A stretch of 64,000 nt of DNA, taken from JBFLXB01 sp964570625 (GTDB taxonomy: Bacteria > Nitrospirota > Nitrospiria > 2-01-FULL-66-17). Position numbers and translations under genes: made by a program. The stretch is taken from positions 124,001-188,000 of the forward strand of contig CAZMYW010000027.1 in the NCBI GenBank assembly GCA_964570625.1. Reading direction: 5' to 3'. This document shows positions 16,348 to 25,028 of the stretch, one piece after another (position 1 is the first letter of the stretch; every line of letters starts with the position of its first letter). The notes below the pieces were generated by a model. It made no database searches. It was not told the DNA's origin and saw only the letters and a list, made by a program, of their open reading frames with translations.

Positions 16348-17826
16348 CTAGGGATAGGTTCTCCCGTCCCAAGTCTTCAGAAAAGCCGCGAGTTCCCTCC
16401 GTTCCGGCACTGACTCGACGAAGTACGGGTGAGGAGCGCCTTGGCCTCGCTCCGGAGACAACAGCCCCTCCAGTGTGCCGACCGACCCGTCGTGCAGATA
16501 CGGTGAGGACAACCACAAACCAAGCAACGGCGGCACTTTGTAGCCACGACGGGCGATCGAGTCTTCACCGGGCGTCAACGCGATTCGGTCGTCATACCCT
16601 GTTGCAGCGTCCTCGCTCACCAACGTTCCCTCGGCAGGCCGGTATCCCGGGACCAGGGTTGCGAGCGGCACCACCGCTCCGCTCGGACCCGGCGCTTCCA
16701 AATGACAGTCGTTACACCCGGATTGCCGGAACACTCGGCGCCCCGCGTCGACGACGCGCTCGTCCGGCGCGACCGGTTCCGGCGGCAACACGGTGCCGAG
16801 ATAACCGGTTAGCGCCGTCACGTCCTCACGATTGACCCGAAATCTGGCGTCGAGCGCGTCGTGGAACAAGTTGAACACGCTGGCGCGGAAGATGGTGGCC
16901 CGCGGCCATAACGCGTTGGGATCGATCTCCTGCAGCACGAGTCGGTAGGCAGAGCTCAGCGACTCCCCGACCGGCCAAAACGCGCCGTCCGACAAGAACG
17001 CCTGGCCGGGCGGGGTGGCCAACACCGTGGGATCCATCACCACGGTCGCGAAATACTGGCTGGCGTCGTCCACACCGGAAAATGCCCCGTCCCACAGGTA
17101 CGGACCGTGCGGCCGCACCGCGAACAGCGACGGAATGTCCGTCGGGTTCCCCAGGCCGTCGGGAAGAATATCGGCCTGCCCGGGCGGCCACGCTCGAAGC
17201 GCCGCATCCACCGCGCGTTCCAACGCGCCGGGATCTATCCCGGAGTCCAAATTCACAACGGGGCCGCGGCCCGCACCGGAAACGTTCGTAAACGGCAGAT
17301 ACGCGCGCGACCGTTCGCCCCAGGCGAACACTTCTCCGACGGCGAGTCGGACGTTGGGCGCCCCGTCGAGCCGACGCCCCACACCCGAGTGGATCGCGTC
17401 GTCTGCCCGCGAATGGCACCACGCGCAGGTGACGCCGACTCGGCCGCCGCGGACGACCAAGCCGATCACCGCGTTGGCTTCGATCAACTGTATGGTGGCG
17501 GACGCCTCCGCGTACGGGCCGGCGCCGACATCGACCCGCCGGAACTCCGACGGGAGTTTGTCCGCGTCCAACTGCGCGCCGGCGGCCAGCAAGGCATTGG
17601 GCGTGACACCCAGCCGCGCGAACCCCTCATCCAACCCCAGGATCTCGGAGAAGAACTTTTCGTTGCCGAACGTTTCGTACCGGAAGACGGACTGGCCGGT
17701 GTCCTTGAGCCGAAGGTCCGTCGGCGCGGTTCGTGGAGAAAACGGAGCGCCGCCTTGATGGGTGCAGGCAGCTAGCAGGACGCTGGCGGCAAGGGCCTGC
17801 AGCGACCGAAGCGAGAGCCGGTTCAC
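16348..17826 (-). CDS. Di-haem c-type cytochrome lipoprotein
   Basis: This 492-aa protein has a lipobox at LLAAC (Cys21) and two haem-binding motifs, CAWCH (134-138) and CNDCH (371-375). The C-terminal half (RRGYKVPPLLGLWLSSPYLHDGSVGTL) resembles cytochrome-c-peroxidase (MauG-like) di-haem proteins, but the spacing of the two haems is far larger than in CcpA. It is predicted to be anchored to a membrane facing the periplasm or outside. The electron partner is unknown. It stands alone, convergent with fbaB and upstream of fbp on the minus strand. Confidence 0.83.
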   Translation of the reverse strand: MNRLSLRSLQALAASVLLAACTHQGGAPFSPRTAPTDLRLKDTGQSVFRYETFGNEKFFSEILGLDEGFARLGVTPNALLAAGAQLDADKLPSEFRRVDVGAGPYAEASATIQLIEANAVIGLVVRGGRVGVTCAWCHSRADDAIHSGVGRRLDGAPNVRLAVGEVFAWGERSRAYLPFTNVSGAGRGPVVNLDSGIDPGALERAVDAALRAWPPGQADILPDGLGNPTDIPSLFAVRPHGPYLWDGAFSGVDDASQYFATVVMDPTVLATPPGQAFLSDGAFWPVGESLSSAYRLVLQEIDPNALWPRATIFRASVFNLFHDALDARFRVNREDVTALTGYLGTVLPPEPVAPDERVVDAGRRVFRQSGCNDCHLEAPGPSGAVVPLATLVPGYRPAEGTLVSEDAATGYDDRIALTPGEDSIARRGYKVPPLLGLWLSSPYLHDGSVGTLEGLLSPERGQGAPHPYFVESVPERRELAAFLKTWDGRTYP

Positions 17827-17872
17827 CGCGTCATCCAGGCCGCGATCCGCGTGGGCCCTGAACGGTGACCGA

Positions 17873-18883
17873 TCAGCGTTGAGCCCGTTTTACCATGTCT
17901 TCGTAACGAGCCACCTCGTCTCGAGGCCCGACGATCAACGGGACGCGTTGGTGCAACTGGGTGGGTTCGATCTCCATCACTCGCTGCGTCCCGGTGGTGG
18001 CCGCGCCTCCGGCTTGCTCCACGATAAAGGCGATCGGCGCGGCTTCGAACAACAACCGCAGTTTGCCCGTCGGTTTTTTGGGGTCCTTGTGGTCGGCCGG
18101 GTAGAGGAAAATACCGCCCTTGAGCAAGTTCCGGTGAAAATCGGACACCAACGACCCGATATAACGCAGGCTGTATGGACGTCCCGATGCGCGATCCACG
18201 GTTTTGAGCGACTCCACATACGCGCGGGTTCCGGCGTCCCAGTATGCCGCGTTGCCCTCGTTGACGCTGTAGATGGCGCAGCGGGCCGGCATCTTGATAT
18301 CGGGATGCGACAGAATGAATTCCCCCACCGTCGGATCCAAAGTAAACCCATGGACTCCGAGTCCGGTGGTATACACCAACATCGTTGACGAACCGTAGAT
18401 GACGTAGCCGGCGCAGACCTGGCGCGATCCGGGTTGCAGGCAGTCTTCTTCCGCACCGTGGCGCCCGGGACTTCGTTTGCGATGCATGGAAAAGATGGTT
18501 CCCACGCTCACGTTCACGTCGATGTTGGAGGATCCGTCGAGTGGATCCATGTTGATCGCGTATTTTCCTTCGAATTCGTCGTCACGGATTTCCACGATCT
18601 GTTCGTTTTCTTCCGTGGCGATCGCGCACACTTTGCCCCCGCTACTCAGGATGCGGATGAAGAGCTCGTTGGCGAACTTGTCCATCCTCTGCACGATTTC
18701 TCCCTGGATATTCACTTCGCCCATCGACCCCAGCAAGTCGCCCAGCCCCGCGCGATTGACCTCTTTGGACACCAGTTTCGCCGCGAGCGCCACGTCATAG
18801 AGCAACCCGGAAAAGTCTCCGGACACCCCGGGAAATTTTCGCTGCTGCGACAAGATGTGCTGCTCAATCGTGGTCAGACGCAT
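17873..18883 (-). CDS. fbp: Fructose-1,6-bisphosphatase class I
   Basis: This 336-aa protein has the metal site and substrate signature NMDPLDGSSNIDVNVSVGTIF, plus CAGYVIYGSSTMLVYTTG, YSLRYIGSLVSDFHRNLLKG and KLRLLFEAAPIAFIVEQAGG. It catalyses the committed step of gluconeogenesis and also works in the Calvin cycle. The start ATG 18883 gives the usual family length. A histidine-phosphatase gene lies 27 nt upstream on the same strand. Confidence 0.95.
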   Translation of the reverse strand: MRLTTIEQHILSQQRKFPGVSGDFSGLLYDVALAAKLVSKEVNRAGLGDLLGSMGEVNIQGEIVQRMDKFANELFIRILSSGGKVCAIATEENEQIVEIRDDEFEGKYAINMDPLDGSSNIDVNVSVGTIFSMHRKRSPGRHGAEEDCLQPGSRQVCAGYVIYGSSTMLVYTTGLGVHGFTLDPTVGEFILSHPDIKMPARCAIYSVNEGNAAYWDAGTRAYVESLKTVDRASGRPYSLRYIGSLVSDFHRNLLKGGIFLYPADHKDPKKPTGKLRLLFEAAPIAFIVEQAGGAATTGTQRVMEIEPTQLHQRVPLIVGPRDEVARYEDMVKRAQR

Positions 18884-18910
18884 CGGTGCTCCTTGCGCTC
18901 GATGGGCTGG

Positions 18911-19540
18911 TCAGGGGGACGGGGCGGCATTCATCACCTGAACCACCGCCATCCCATCGGGATAAAAATCGATGATGTTCAACGCGCCGTAGTCCTGCTC
19001 GATCCGGAATACGTACTTGAGGTCAAGTCTTAACGCGTGGCACAACACGGCGCGATTGACGCCGCCATGCGCCACCACCGCCACCTGCTGCGCGGGATGC
19101 TGGGCGAGAATTCCCGCTAGTGCCTTCAGCACCCGATCGCGCATTTCTTCGTACGTCTCGCCGCCCTCGGGCCGGACGCTCGGGGGGTCGGCCAGCCACC
19201 TGGTCCACTGCTCCGGAAACCGCTCCGCCACCTCGCCAAACGTCATACCCTCCCAGACCCCGAAGTGTTTTTCGCGTAGATCAGGGAACGAGACCACCGG
19301 CAGCCCGTGACGTGTGGCGATCTGTTCGGCACCTTGGCGGCTGCGGCGCAGGGTACTCGAGTAGACGGCGCGAATCGGCCTCGATGCCAGGCGATCCGCC
19401 ACCCGGTCCAATTGTTCGATGCCGGTTGGCGTCAGGTCCACGTCCCGGTGGCCGTTGTACGTATTGGGTTTCTCCCTGACCACCTCGCCGTGCCGGATCA
19501 AATACACGCGTGTCGGGGTTGAGGTGAACCGGGCGGTCAA
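18911..19540 (-). CDS. Histidine-phosphatase (phosphoglycerate-mutase-like) family protein
   Basis: This 209-aa protein has the catalytic YLIRHGEV near residue 14, the paired Arg in SSTLRRSRQGAEQIA, the Glu in EKHFGVWEGMTFGE and the second His in VAVVAHGGVNRAVL. It could be a phosphoglycerate mutase, an alpha-ribazole phosphatase or a broad sugar phosphatase; position next to fbp favours a sugar-phosphate role. The start is TTG 19540, since no ATG precedes the RHG motif closely. Confidence 0.85.
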   Translation of the reverse strand: MTARFTSTPTRVYLIRHGEVVREKPNTYNGHRDVDLTPTGIEQLDRVADRLASRPIRAVYSSTLRRSRQGAEQIATRHGLPVVSFPDLREKHFGVWEGMTFGEVAERFPEQWTRWLADPPSVRPEGGETYEEMRDRVLKALAGILAQHPAQQVAVVAHGGVNRAVLCHALRLDLKYVFRIEQDYGALNIIDFYPDGMAVVQVMNAAPSP

Positions 19541-19593
19541 CGGCTGCAGGCCTTGATCTCGAATGGCGTGACCTTACAGGTGGCGACGCAATG

Positions 19594-19666
19594 AGCGGGC
19601 GACGGGATTTGAACCCGCGACAACCAGCTTGGGAAGCTGGGACTCTACCAGCTGAGCTACGCCCGC
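19594..19666 (-). tRNA. tRNA-Gly (anticodon CCC)
   Basis: A full cloverleaf folds on the minus strand: 7-bp acceptor stem GCGGGCG/CGCCCGC, D arm GCTC...GAGT, anticodon stem CCAGC/GCTGG with loop TTCCCAA (anticodon CCC), five-base variable loop, T arm GCGGG-TTCAAAT-CCCGT. The discriminator base is T, as expected for bacterial tRNA-Gly. The 3' CCA is not encoded. Confidence 0.95.
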
Positions 19667-19679
19667 GAAAACGCAGTGC

Positions 19680-19708
19680 ATCTTAGGAGAGCGCCGGATG
19701 GAAGTCAA
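19680..19708 (-). promoter_or_regulatory. Promoter of tRNA-Gly
   Basis: On the minus strand -35 TTGACT (19708-19703), 17-nt spacer, -10 TAAGAT (19685-19680). Predicted start about 7 nt before the mature 5' end. Confidence 0.65.
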
Positions 19709-19718
19709 GCCACGGGCC

Positions 19719-21062
19719 TCATCGCGTCGCGGGGCTCTCCGGCGTCTCCGGCAGCCGAACCGCGGTCGAATATCGCGTCAAGAAGCCCGCTACCGACCGG
19801 ATTTCGTCTTCGTTCAGACCAGCCGGTTTGCTCATGCGGCGAACGGTCTTCATCCAGTCCCGGCGATTGGGCGGCACCCGCCACAGGCTGTGGGTGGCCT
19901 GATTCAGGGCCGGGTCCGTCCATCCGTGGCAGCGATTGCACTTCTCGAACGCTTTCGGCGGCCTGAGGTCCGGAACGCGGCGCGAGGGATCCGGACGCTG
20001 CAACATGGCGATGATGTCATCGGCCGATGTGGGGGGGACCCGGTCGAGCGCGCGCCATCGGGCTCCGGCGTCAACGGACACGTACACGCCGTCCCCGTGT
20101 ACCCCCGCGTAGAGTCGATTCGAGTTCGTCGGATCCACCAGCAGCGCACGCACGTCGCGCCCACCCAGTCCTTCGTTCTGCGGCAACCACGTCCGACCGC
20201 CATCCCCGCTTTTGAGCACGCCTCGGGTGGTGGTGGCGAGATAGATCACGTGCGGCTGCACGGGGTCGAACCGAATGGCCCGCACCCAATCCGCCTCCAG
20301 CCCTGTTCCAACCGACCGCCACACGGCACCCGCGTCCCGGCTCTCGTATAACCCGCCACCGGTTAAGGTCTTGTTATCCCGCAACACCGCGGCGAGAATC
20401 CTCTTGCCGTCAGGATGGACGACTAACGCGCTGATCTGACGACCCTCCAGATGCCGCGACGCCATCCGCCACGAGGAATCACCTTCGCGTCGTTTCCACA
20501 GGCCGGTCCTGGAGGCGAGTAAGACCGTCTGCGGGGTAGTCGTGGTGTCGATGACGAGATCCTGGAACTGCTGGCTTTCGGTAAAATCGTCCCCCTCGTT
20601 CCAGGCGCTCCAGCTCTCGCCGCGGTCCAGACTCCGGTACACGCCGGTTGACGTCACGACGTAGGCTTCTCGCGGCCTGGTGGGATGAAGGGTCAGGTAC
20701 CCGATATCTGTGTTCCCCAACCCGTTGTTTCGCTCCTCAAACGTGTCTCCACCGTCGTGACTGACGTACAATCCGCCCCCGCCAGCCCCAACATACACCA
20801 GATTCGGATCAGTGGGATCAATCACGAGCCGGTACAAGGAGAAGCTACGGATACCGTTGTTCGCCAGCGCCCACGTCTCGCCGCGATCAAGGCTTTTCAG
20901 GAGCCCGATGGAGTACGTGGTCAGCGCAAAGACCCGCTCGGGTCTGGCAGGGTGAAGCGCGACCTGGGTAATAAACAGCCCCTTCCCCGCCTCAGCGGCG
21001 CGGGAAGGGGCTGTTGGACTGATCAGCCAGCACGCGACGGCAATCATGAAGAGCCGGAGCAT
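19719..21062 (-). CDS. Exported BNR/YCF48-like beta-propeller with C-terminal cytochrome c domain
   Basis: This 447-aa protein has a signal peptide ending SRAAEA. Residues ~30-360 hold about six or seven repeats with Asp-box-like turns (KSLDRGETWALANNG, VSHDGGDTFEERNNGLG, RSLDRGESWSAWNEG, KSGDGGRTWLPQNEGLG), a sialidase/sortilin-type propeller. The last ~90 residues add one haem site, FEKCNRCHGW, and a candidate distal ligand in KTVRRMSKPAG. The propeller probably binds a protein or polymer while the haem passes electrons. It lies 22 nt downstream of the TIG-repeat cytochrome gene, so the pair is probably one operon. Confidence 0.8.
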   Translation of the reverse strand: MLRLFMIAVACWLISPTAPSRAAEAGKGLFITQVALHPARPERVFALTTYSIGLLKSLDRGETWALANNGIRSFSLYRLVIDPTDPNLVYVGAGGGGLYVSHDGGDTFEERNNGLGNTDIGYLTLHPTRPREAYVVTSTGVYRSLDRGESWSAWNEGDDFTESQQFQDLVIDTTTTPQTVLLASRTGLWKRREGDSSWRMASRHLEGRQISALVVHPDGKRILAAVLRDNKTLTGGGLYESRDAGAVWRSVGTGLEADWVRAIRFDPVQPHVIYLATTTRGVLKSGDGGRTWLPQNEGLGGRDVRALLVDPTNSNRLYAGVHGDGVYVSVDAGARWRALDRVPPTSADDIIAMLQRPDPSRRVPDLRPPKAFEKCNRCHGWTDPALNQATHSLWRVPPNRRDWMKTVRRMSKPAGLNEDEIRSVAGFLTRYSTAVRLPETPESPATR

Positions 21063-21084
21063 GCTGGATTCTATCAGATCGAGC

Positions 21085-24000
21085 CTAATTCACGACAAAT
21101 CCTCCGACCGAGGTGGCACTGAGTCCTCCGGCCGCCAGCGGGTTCATCACCACGACATTATACGTCCCGATGGGCAGCGCCCCGCTGGCCCGCCAGAACC
21201 GCAACGTGGTGCTGTTGACGATGACAAAGGGCACCGCGGCCGACGCGGTGGCGCCGGTGACCGTATTGCCGGACAGGCTCCCCACGGTAATATTGGAGCC
21301 CAACAGGAAGTTGGACCCGGTAATCGTAATCGCTTGCCCCGCGGCCCCGAACGCGACCGGCGAGGGGACCACCGCTGAAATGGTGGGCGCCGGCGCCGTC
21401 ACCACAAACCCGCCTGCCAGTGTGGCACCCAACCCGCCCGCAGCCACGGGGTTCGTCACGGTCACTGCATACGGTCCCGGCGCTAATGTCGTGTTCGGCC
21501 ACCAGAACTTCACCTGGGTGCTGTTCACAATCACGTACGGAACCCCTACGGTTGCGGTAGTCCCGATCACGGTCGCTCCGGACAACGACCCCACGGTAAT
21601 CGTGGCGCCGGTCACAAAGTTCGTCCCGAACACGGTCACCGAAATACTCGGCGACACCCCGTACGTCAGCGGCGTGGGAGCCACTGACGTGACCGTGGGC
21701 TGCGGCGCCACCACGGTAAAGGCACCGGCCAAGGTCGCGGACTGACTACCCGCCGCCGCAGGGTTCTGGACCTGCACCGCATAGGCTCCAGGAGCCAACG
21801 TGGTATTGGGCCACCAGAATTTCACGTTACCCGAACTGGTAAAGACATACGGCACGCCGACGGTAGCGCTCGAACCGTTCACGGTGGGCCCAGACAGGGA
21901 GCCGACGGTGATCGTCGCGCCCAGGACGAAGTTCGACCCCAAGATCGTGACGGACATACTTGGCGTAATGCCGTACGTCACGCTGGGAGGCGTCGCCGCG
22001 GTGATGGTCGGCACCGGAGCGCTGACGGTAAAGCCACTGACCAGCGTGGCCGACAAGCTTCCGGCCGCTGCCGGATTAGTCACCACTACGCTATAGGCTC
22101 CCGGCGCCAAGGTGGTGTTGGGCCACCAGAACCTGACCGTGTTCTGATTCACGAACACATACGGGGTCGCCGCACTCGCAACGCTTCCCAATACCGTGGG
22201 GCCTGAGAGCGCGCCCACGGTAATGGTGGCGCCGACCACGAAGTTGGTCCCGTTGACCGTGATCGACAAACTCGGCGTGATGCCATAGGTGTTCGGAGTC
22301 GGAGCCACCGACGTGACGGTCGGTTGGGGCGCGTTGACGACAAACCCGCCCGCCAGGGTACCGGCCAGCCCGCCGCCGGCCACCGGATTGGTGACTTGTG
22401 CGGTGAAGCTACCTGGGCTGAGCGCGGTGTTGGGCCACCAGAACTTGACTTGGGTACTGTTGACCAACACGTACGGTGTGGCCGCGCTCGCCACGGAGCC
22501 GGCCACGGTGGTCCCGCTCAGGCTCCCCACGGTAATCGTGGACCCCAACAGGAAATTGGTGCCAAACACGGTGATGGATTGGCTGGGGCTCACCCCATAC
22601 GTGACCGGGCTCGGCGACACGGAAGTGACGGTCGGCTGGGCGGCTGTCACCACAAACCCGCTCGCTAATGACCCCGTCAGTCCGCCGGCCACCGCGGGGT
22701 TGGTGACATCCACCGAATACGGCCCGATCGGCACGGACATGTTGTTCCACCAGAACCGCAACGTCGAGCTGCTGACGTACACAAACGGCGTCCCCGCCGA
22801 GGCGACAGTCCCCGGCACAGTGGCGCCGGTCAACCCGCCCACGCTGATCACGGCCCCGGAAATAAAGTTGGAGCCGGAAATCGTCAGCGACTGACTCGGC
22901 GTGATACCGTAGGTCACCGTGGGCTGCGACACCGAGGTCACGGTGGGCTGTGGCGCCACCATCGCAAATCCGTTGACCGCGGTACCGATTCCGTTACAGG
23001 CGTCGGGATTCGTGACGGAGACATTGTAATTTCCCGCCGGCATCGAGGTGTTACCAACATAGGCCCGAATGACGCTGCTGTTCTGCCACACGAACGGCAC
23101 GGCCGCGGTCGCGACCACCCCCGACACCGTCGCGCCGCTGAGTGGTCCAACGGCCACCGTCGCGCCCAACACAAACCCGCTGCCCACAATGGTGATTTGT
23201 TGGCTGGCGCTGACACCGTAGATCATGGAGGACGGCGACACCGTGTCAATCGTCACGGTCCGCGGCGCCACGTTGAAGGCCTGCGAGTCCGACGCGGGGC
23301 CGAGCGCGACCGTTATGGTGTGTGGGCCCGCCGCAGTTCCGAGCGGAATAGCCACCACCAGGCTCGTGTTATCCGGCGATCCGGACACGACCGTCAGCGC
23401 AAGGAATCCGTCCAACGTCACCGTCGCGCTCGCCAACAACAGCGACCCGTTGATGGTGACATTGCTCGGCAATCCCGTGCAGTCCACCGGGTCCGGCACG
23501 ATCGAGTTGATGACCGGGCCGGTGCCGGCCTGCGCGACGTCGAAGGTGTAGTCGGCCACAGGTCCGGTAAAGAATCCGGTTCCGAACCCCACCCCAGCGC
23601 CGAGGAAGATCAGCAGGTGTCCGGTGCCCTGGTCGCCTTCGTCGTCGTCCAGTGTTGCCACCGCGAGATCCAGCACGCCATTTTCGTTAAAATCCCCGAT
23701 CGCCACGCCGGTGGGCGGGTCGTCCAGAGGGATGTTCGAAACCGCAGTGGTCTCCCAGCCTGAAGGCGACGTGCCTAAGAAGATCGCAATGTTTTTAGAA
23801 GCCTCGCCGAAATTGGCCACGGCGAGATCATCGTTGCCGTCTTCGTCGAAATCGCCCTCAACCCCTCCGGAGGCGATGGCACTCGGTGTGGTGCCAACAC
23901 TGGCCAAAATGGTCCCCTGCGTGAACGTACCGGTTCCAGTGCCCAGGAAGGGAATCACGTGGTTTTTGGTGCTCACGCCGACCCCAACATCGAGATTGAG

Positions 24001-24765
24001 GTCGTTGTTGTAGTCTCCGACGGCCAAGGACACGATGGTGCCCAAACCAACGTCAGGACAGTCCGGGGGGCACCCACCCGGAAACGTTGTAAAGGTCGCC
24101 GGGGCTGTGTAGGTGGCGGTGTTGGCACCAGCCACGGACCGATGCACAACGTAGTACTGAGTCAACGGGCTCAGGCCGGTCAGCGCGACCGAATGAGTCG
24201 TGACCAAGTTTCCACTATTGGGATCGTACGATGGGTCGGAAGGCGTACAGGTATTTCCGGTTGGCGAGGGCGTCGTCCCATACAACACGCAGCTCGTGGC
24301 TGCGAGATCGCCGAACCCGTTGCCCGAGGTGGTCCAGCTGAGGGTCGCTCCATCGGAGGTCACATCCGATATCAGAATGCCGGACATGATGGGACCGGTA
24401 CAGGTGGGACAATAGTTGGTGTCCAGGTACGCCGCGGTTTGGGCCGCGCTCGCGACGACAGCGCCCTTTACAACCATCCCTGTCACCGTGGACAACCAAC
24501 TCGCCATCGGCGGACCCAGGATGTGGCGGTTCGAGGCTATGCTGACTGTAATCGCGCGGTCGGTGCCGTTTCGGTTGCCTCCGGCAATGGACATACTGTG
24601 GCACAGCAAACAGCCGTTGATCGCCGGGTCTTCCGCACAGGGTGCGGGAGCTCCCTGGCACGACGCCGCTTCAGCATCGGTCGGAACCATCCACCAGCCA
24701 GCCGCCGCTACCAGGAACACACCGAGGAACATTGCCGCCACGCGCCAGCTCCATTGTGCCTTCAT
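21085..24765 (-). CDS. Large exported TIG/IPT-repeat protein with N-terminal haem motif and FG-GAP repeats
   Basis: From ATG 24765 (RBS GAGGGCGACA) the protein is 1226 aa. A signal peptide ends at DAEAASC. One haem motif, CLLCH, lies at ~52-56 within a Cys-rich domain (also NYCPTC). A fibronectin-III-like segment follows (SDGATLSWTTSGNGFG, LSPLTQYYVVHRSV), then FG-GAP/VCBS-like Ca-binding turns (VGDYNNDLNLDVGV, EGDFDEDGNDDLAVA, IGDFNENGVLDLAVA). Finally there are one divergent and seven close ~104-aa TIG repeats with the pattern YGxxPSxSITVxGxNF, GATITVGSLSG, FWWPNTTLAPG and VTNPxAAG. Probably a long surface or extracellular stalk displaying a haem module. Confidence 0.8.
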   Translation of the reverse strand: MKAQWSWRVAAMFLGVFLVAAAGWWMVPTDAEAASCQGAPAPCAEDPAINGCLLCHSMSIAGGNRNGTDRAITVSIASNRHILGPPMASWLSTVTGMVVKGAVVASAAQTAAYLDTNYCPTCTGPIMSGILISDVTSDGATLSWTTSGNGFGDLAATSCVLYGTTPSPTGNTCTPSDPSYDPNSGNLVTTHSVALTGLSPLTQYYVVHRSVAGANTATYTAPATFTTFPGGCPPDCPDVGLGTIVSLAVGDYNNDLNLDVGVGVSTKNHVIPFLGTGTGTFTQGTILASVGTTPSAIASGGVEGDFDEDGNDDLAVANFGEASKNIAIFLGTSPSGWETTAVSNIPLDDPPTGVAIGDFNENGVLDLAVATLDDDEGDQGTGHLLIFLGAGVGFGTGFFTGPVADYTFDVAQAGTGPVINSIVPDPVDCTGLPSNVTINGSLLLASATVTLDGFLALTVVSGSPDNTSLVVAIPLGTAAGPHTITVALGPASDSQAFNVAPRTVTIDTVSPSSMIYGVSASQQITIVGSGFVLGATVAVGPLSGATVSGVVATAAVPFVWQNSSVIRAYVGNTSMPAGNYNVSVTNPDACNGIGTAVNGFAMVAPQPTVTSVSQPTVTYGITPSQSLTISGSNFISGAVISVGGLTGATVPGTVASAGTPFVYVSSSTLRFWWNNMSVPIGPYSVDVTNPAVAGGLTGSLASGFVVTAAQPTVTSVSPSPVTYGVSPSQSITVFGTNFLLGSTITVGSLSGTTVAGSVASAATPYVLVNSTQVKFWWPNTALSPGSFTAQVTNPVAGGGLAGTLAGGFVVNAPQPTVTSVAPTPNTYGITPSLSITVNGTNFVVGATITVGALSGPTVLGSVASAATPYVFVNQNTVRFWWPNTTLAPGAYSVVVTNPAAAGSLSATLVSGFTVSAPVPTITAATPPSVTYGITPSMSVTILGSNFVLGATITVGSLSGPTVNGSSATVGVPYVFTSSGNVKFWWPNTTLAPGAYAVQVQNPAAAGSQSATLAGAFTVVAPQPTVTSVAPTPLTYGVSPSISVTVFGTNFVTGATITVGSLSGATVIGTTATVGVPYVIVNSTQVKFWWPNTTLAPGPYAVTVTNPVAAGGLGATLAGGFVVTAPAPTISAVVPSPVAFGAAGQAITITGSNFLLGSNITVGSLSGNTVTGATASAAVPFVIVNSTTLRFWRASGALPIGTYNVVVMNPLAAGGLSATSVGGFVVN
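21088..23270 (-). repeat. Seven in-gene tandem repeats of ~312 bp
   Basis: These encode the seven ~104-aa TIG repeats. DNA words such as TTCTGGTGGCCCAACAC recur across copies, so the array could change copy number by recombination. The first copies (around 22.9-23.2 kb) and the last copy (21.1-21.4 kb) are the most divergent. Confidence 0.8.
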
Positions 24766-24816
24766 TGTCGCCCTCTTGGTTGGATGGACCGGTTGATTCA
24801 CTGTAACCCTTCTTAT

Positions 24817-24956
24817 GGTTCGATGACAGACATCGAACCCTCCGCTGCACGTGGGTCGAGATAAGGAAACGTGTGTGGTGCCCTACGGGCGGTTGGCCAA
24901 GGTCAGCACGGAATCAAGGTGCTCAGACCGGAGGGAGGCCAACCGTTACTCCCGTA
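24817..24956 (-). ncRNA. Structured 5' leader, candidate cis-regulatory RNA
   Basis: On the transcribed minus strand, 24956-24884 folds into nested helices: a 6-bp outer stem (24951-24956 with 24884-24889), a 5-nt bulge, a 9-bp stem (24937-24945 with 24890-24898), a 7/2 internal loop, then 4-bp and 5-bp stems closing a 9-nt loop. A second perfect 9-bp hairpin with 5-nt loop spans 24839-24817. A short hairpin at 24963-24952 would compete for the outer stem. No known riboswitch consensus was recognised. It lies between a promoter and the TIG-repeat cytochrome start. Confidence 0.5.
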
Positions 24957-24973
24957 CTTACGGATAGACTAGA

Positions 24974-25003
24974 CTCATAGCACAGCCAAAAACGTCGAGT
25001 CAA
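24974..25003 (-). promoter_or_regulatory. Promoter of the TIG-repeat cytochrome gene
   Basis: On the minus strand -35 TTGACT (25003-24998), 18-nt spacer, extended -10 TGC-TATGAG (-10 at 24979-24974). It gives a ~200-nt leader that contains the structured element. Confidence 0.5.
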
Positions 25004-25028
25004 GCGGTTTTTTGCTATTTGCTGTTTA

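Noticed and set aside
24817..25003. c-di-GMP-I (GEMM), cobalamin or other known riboswitch
   Set aside because: The diagnostic conserved loops of those classes were looked for on both strands and not found; kept only as an unassigned structured leader.
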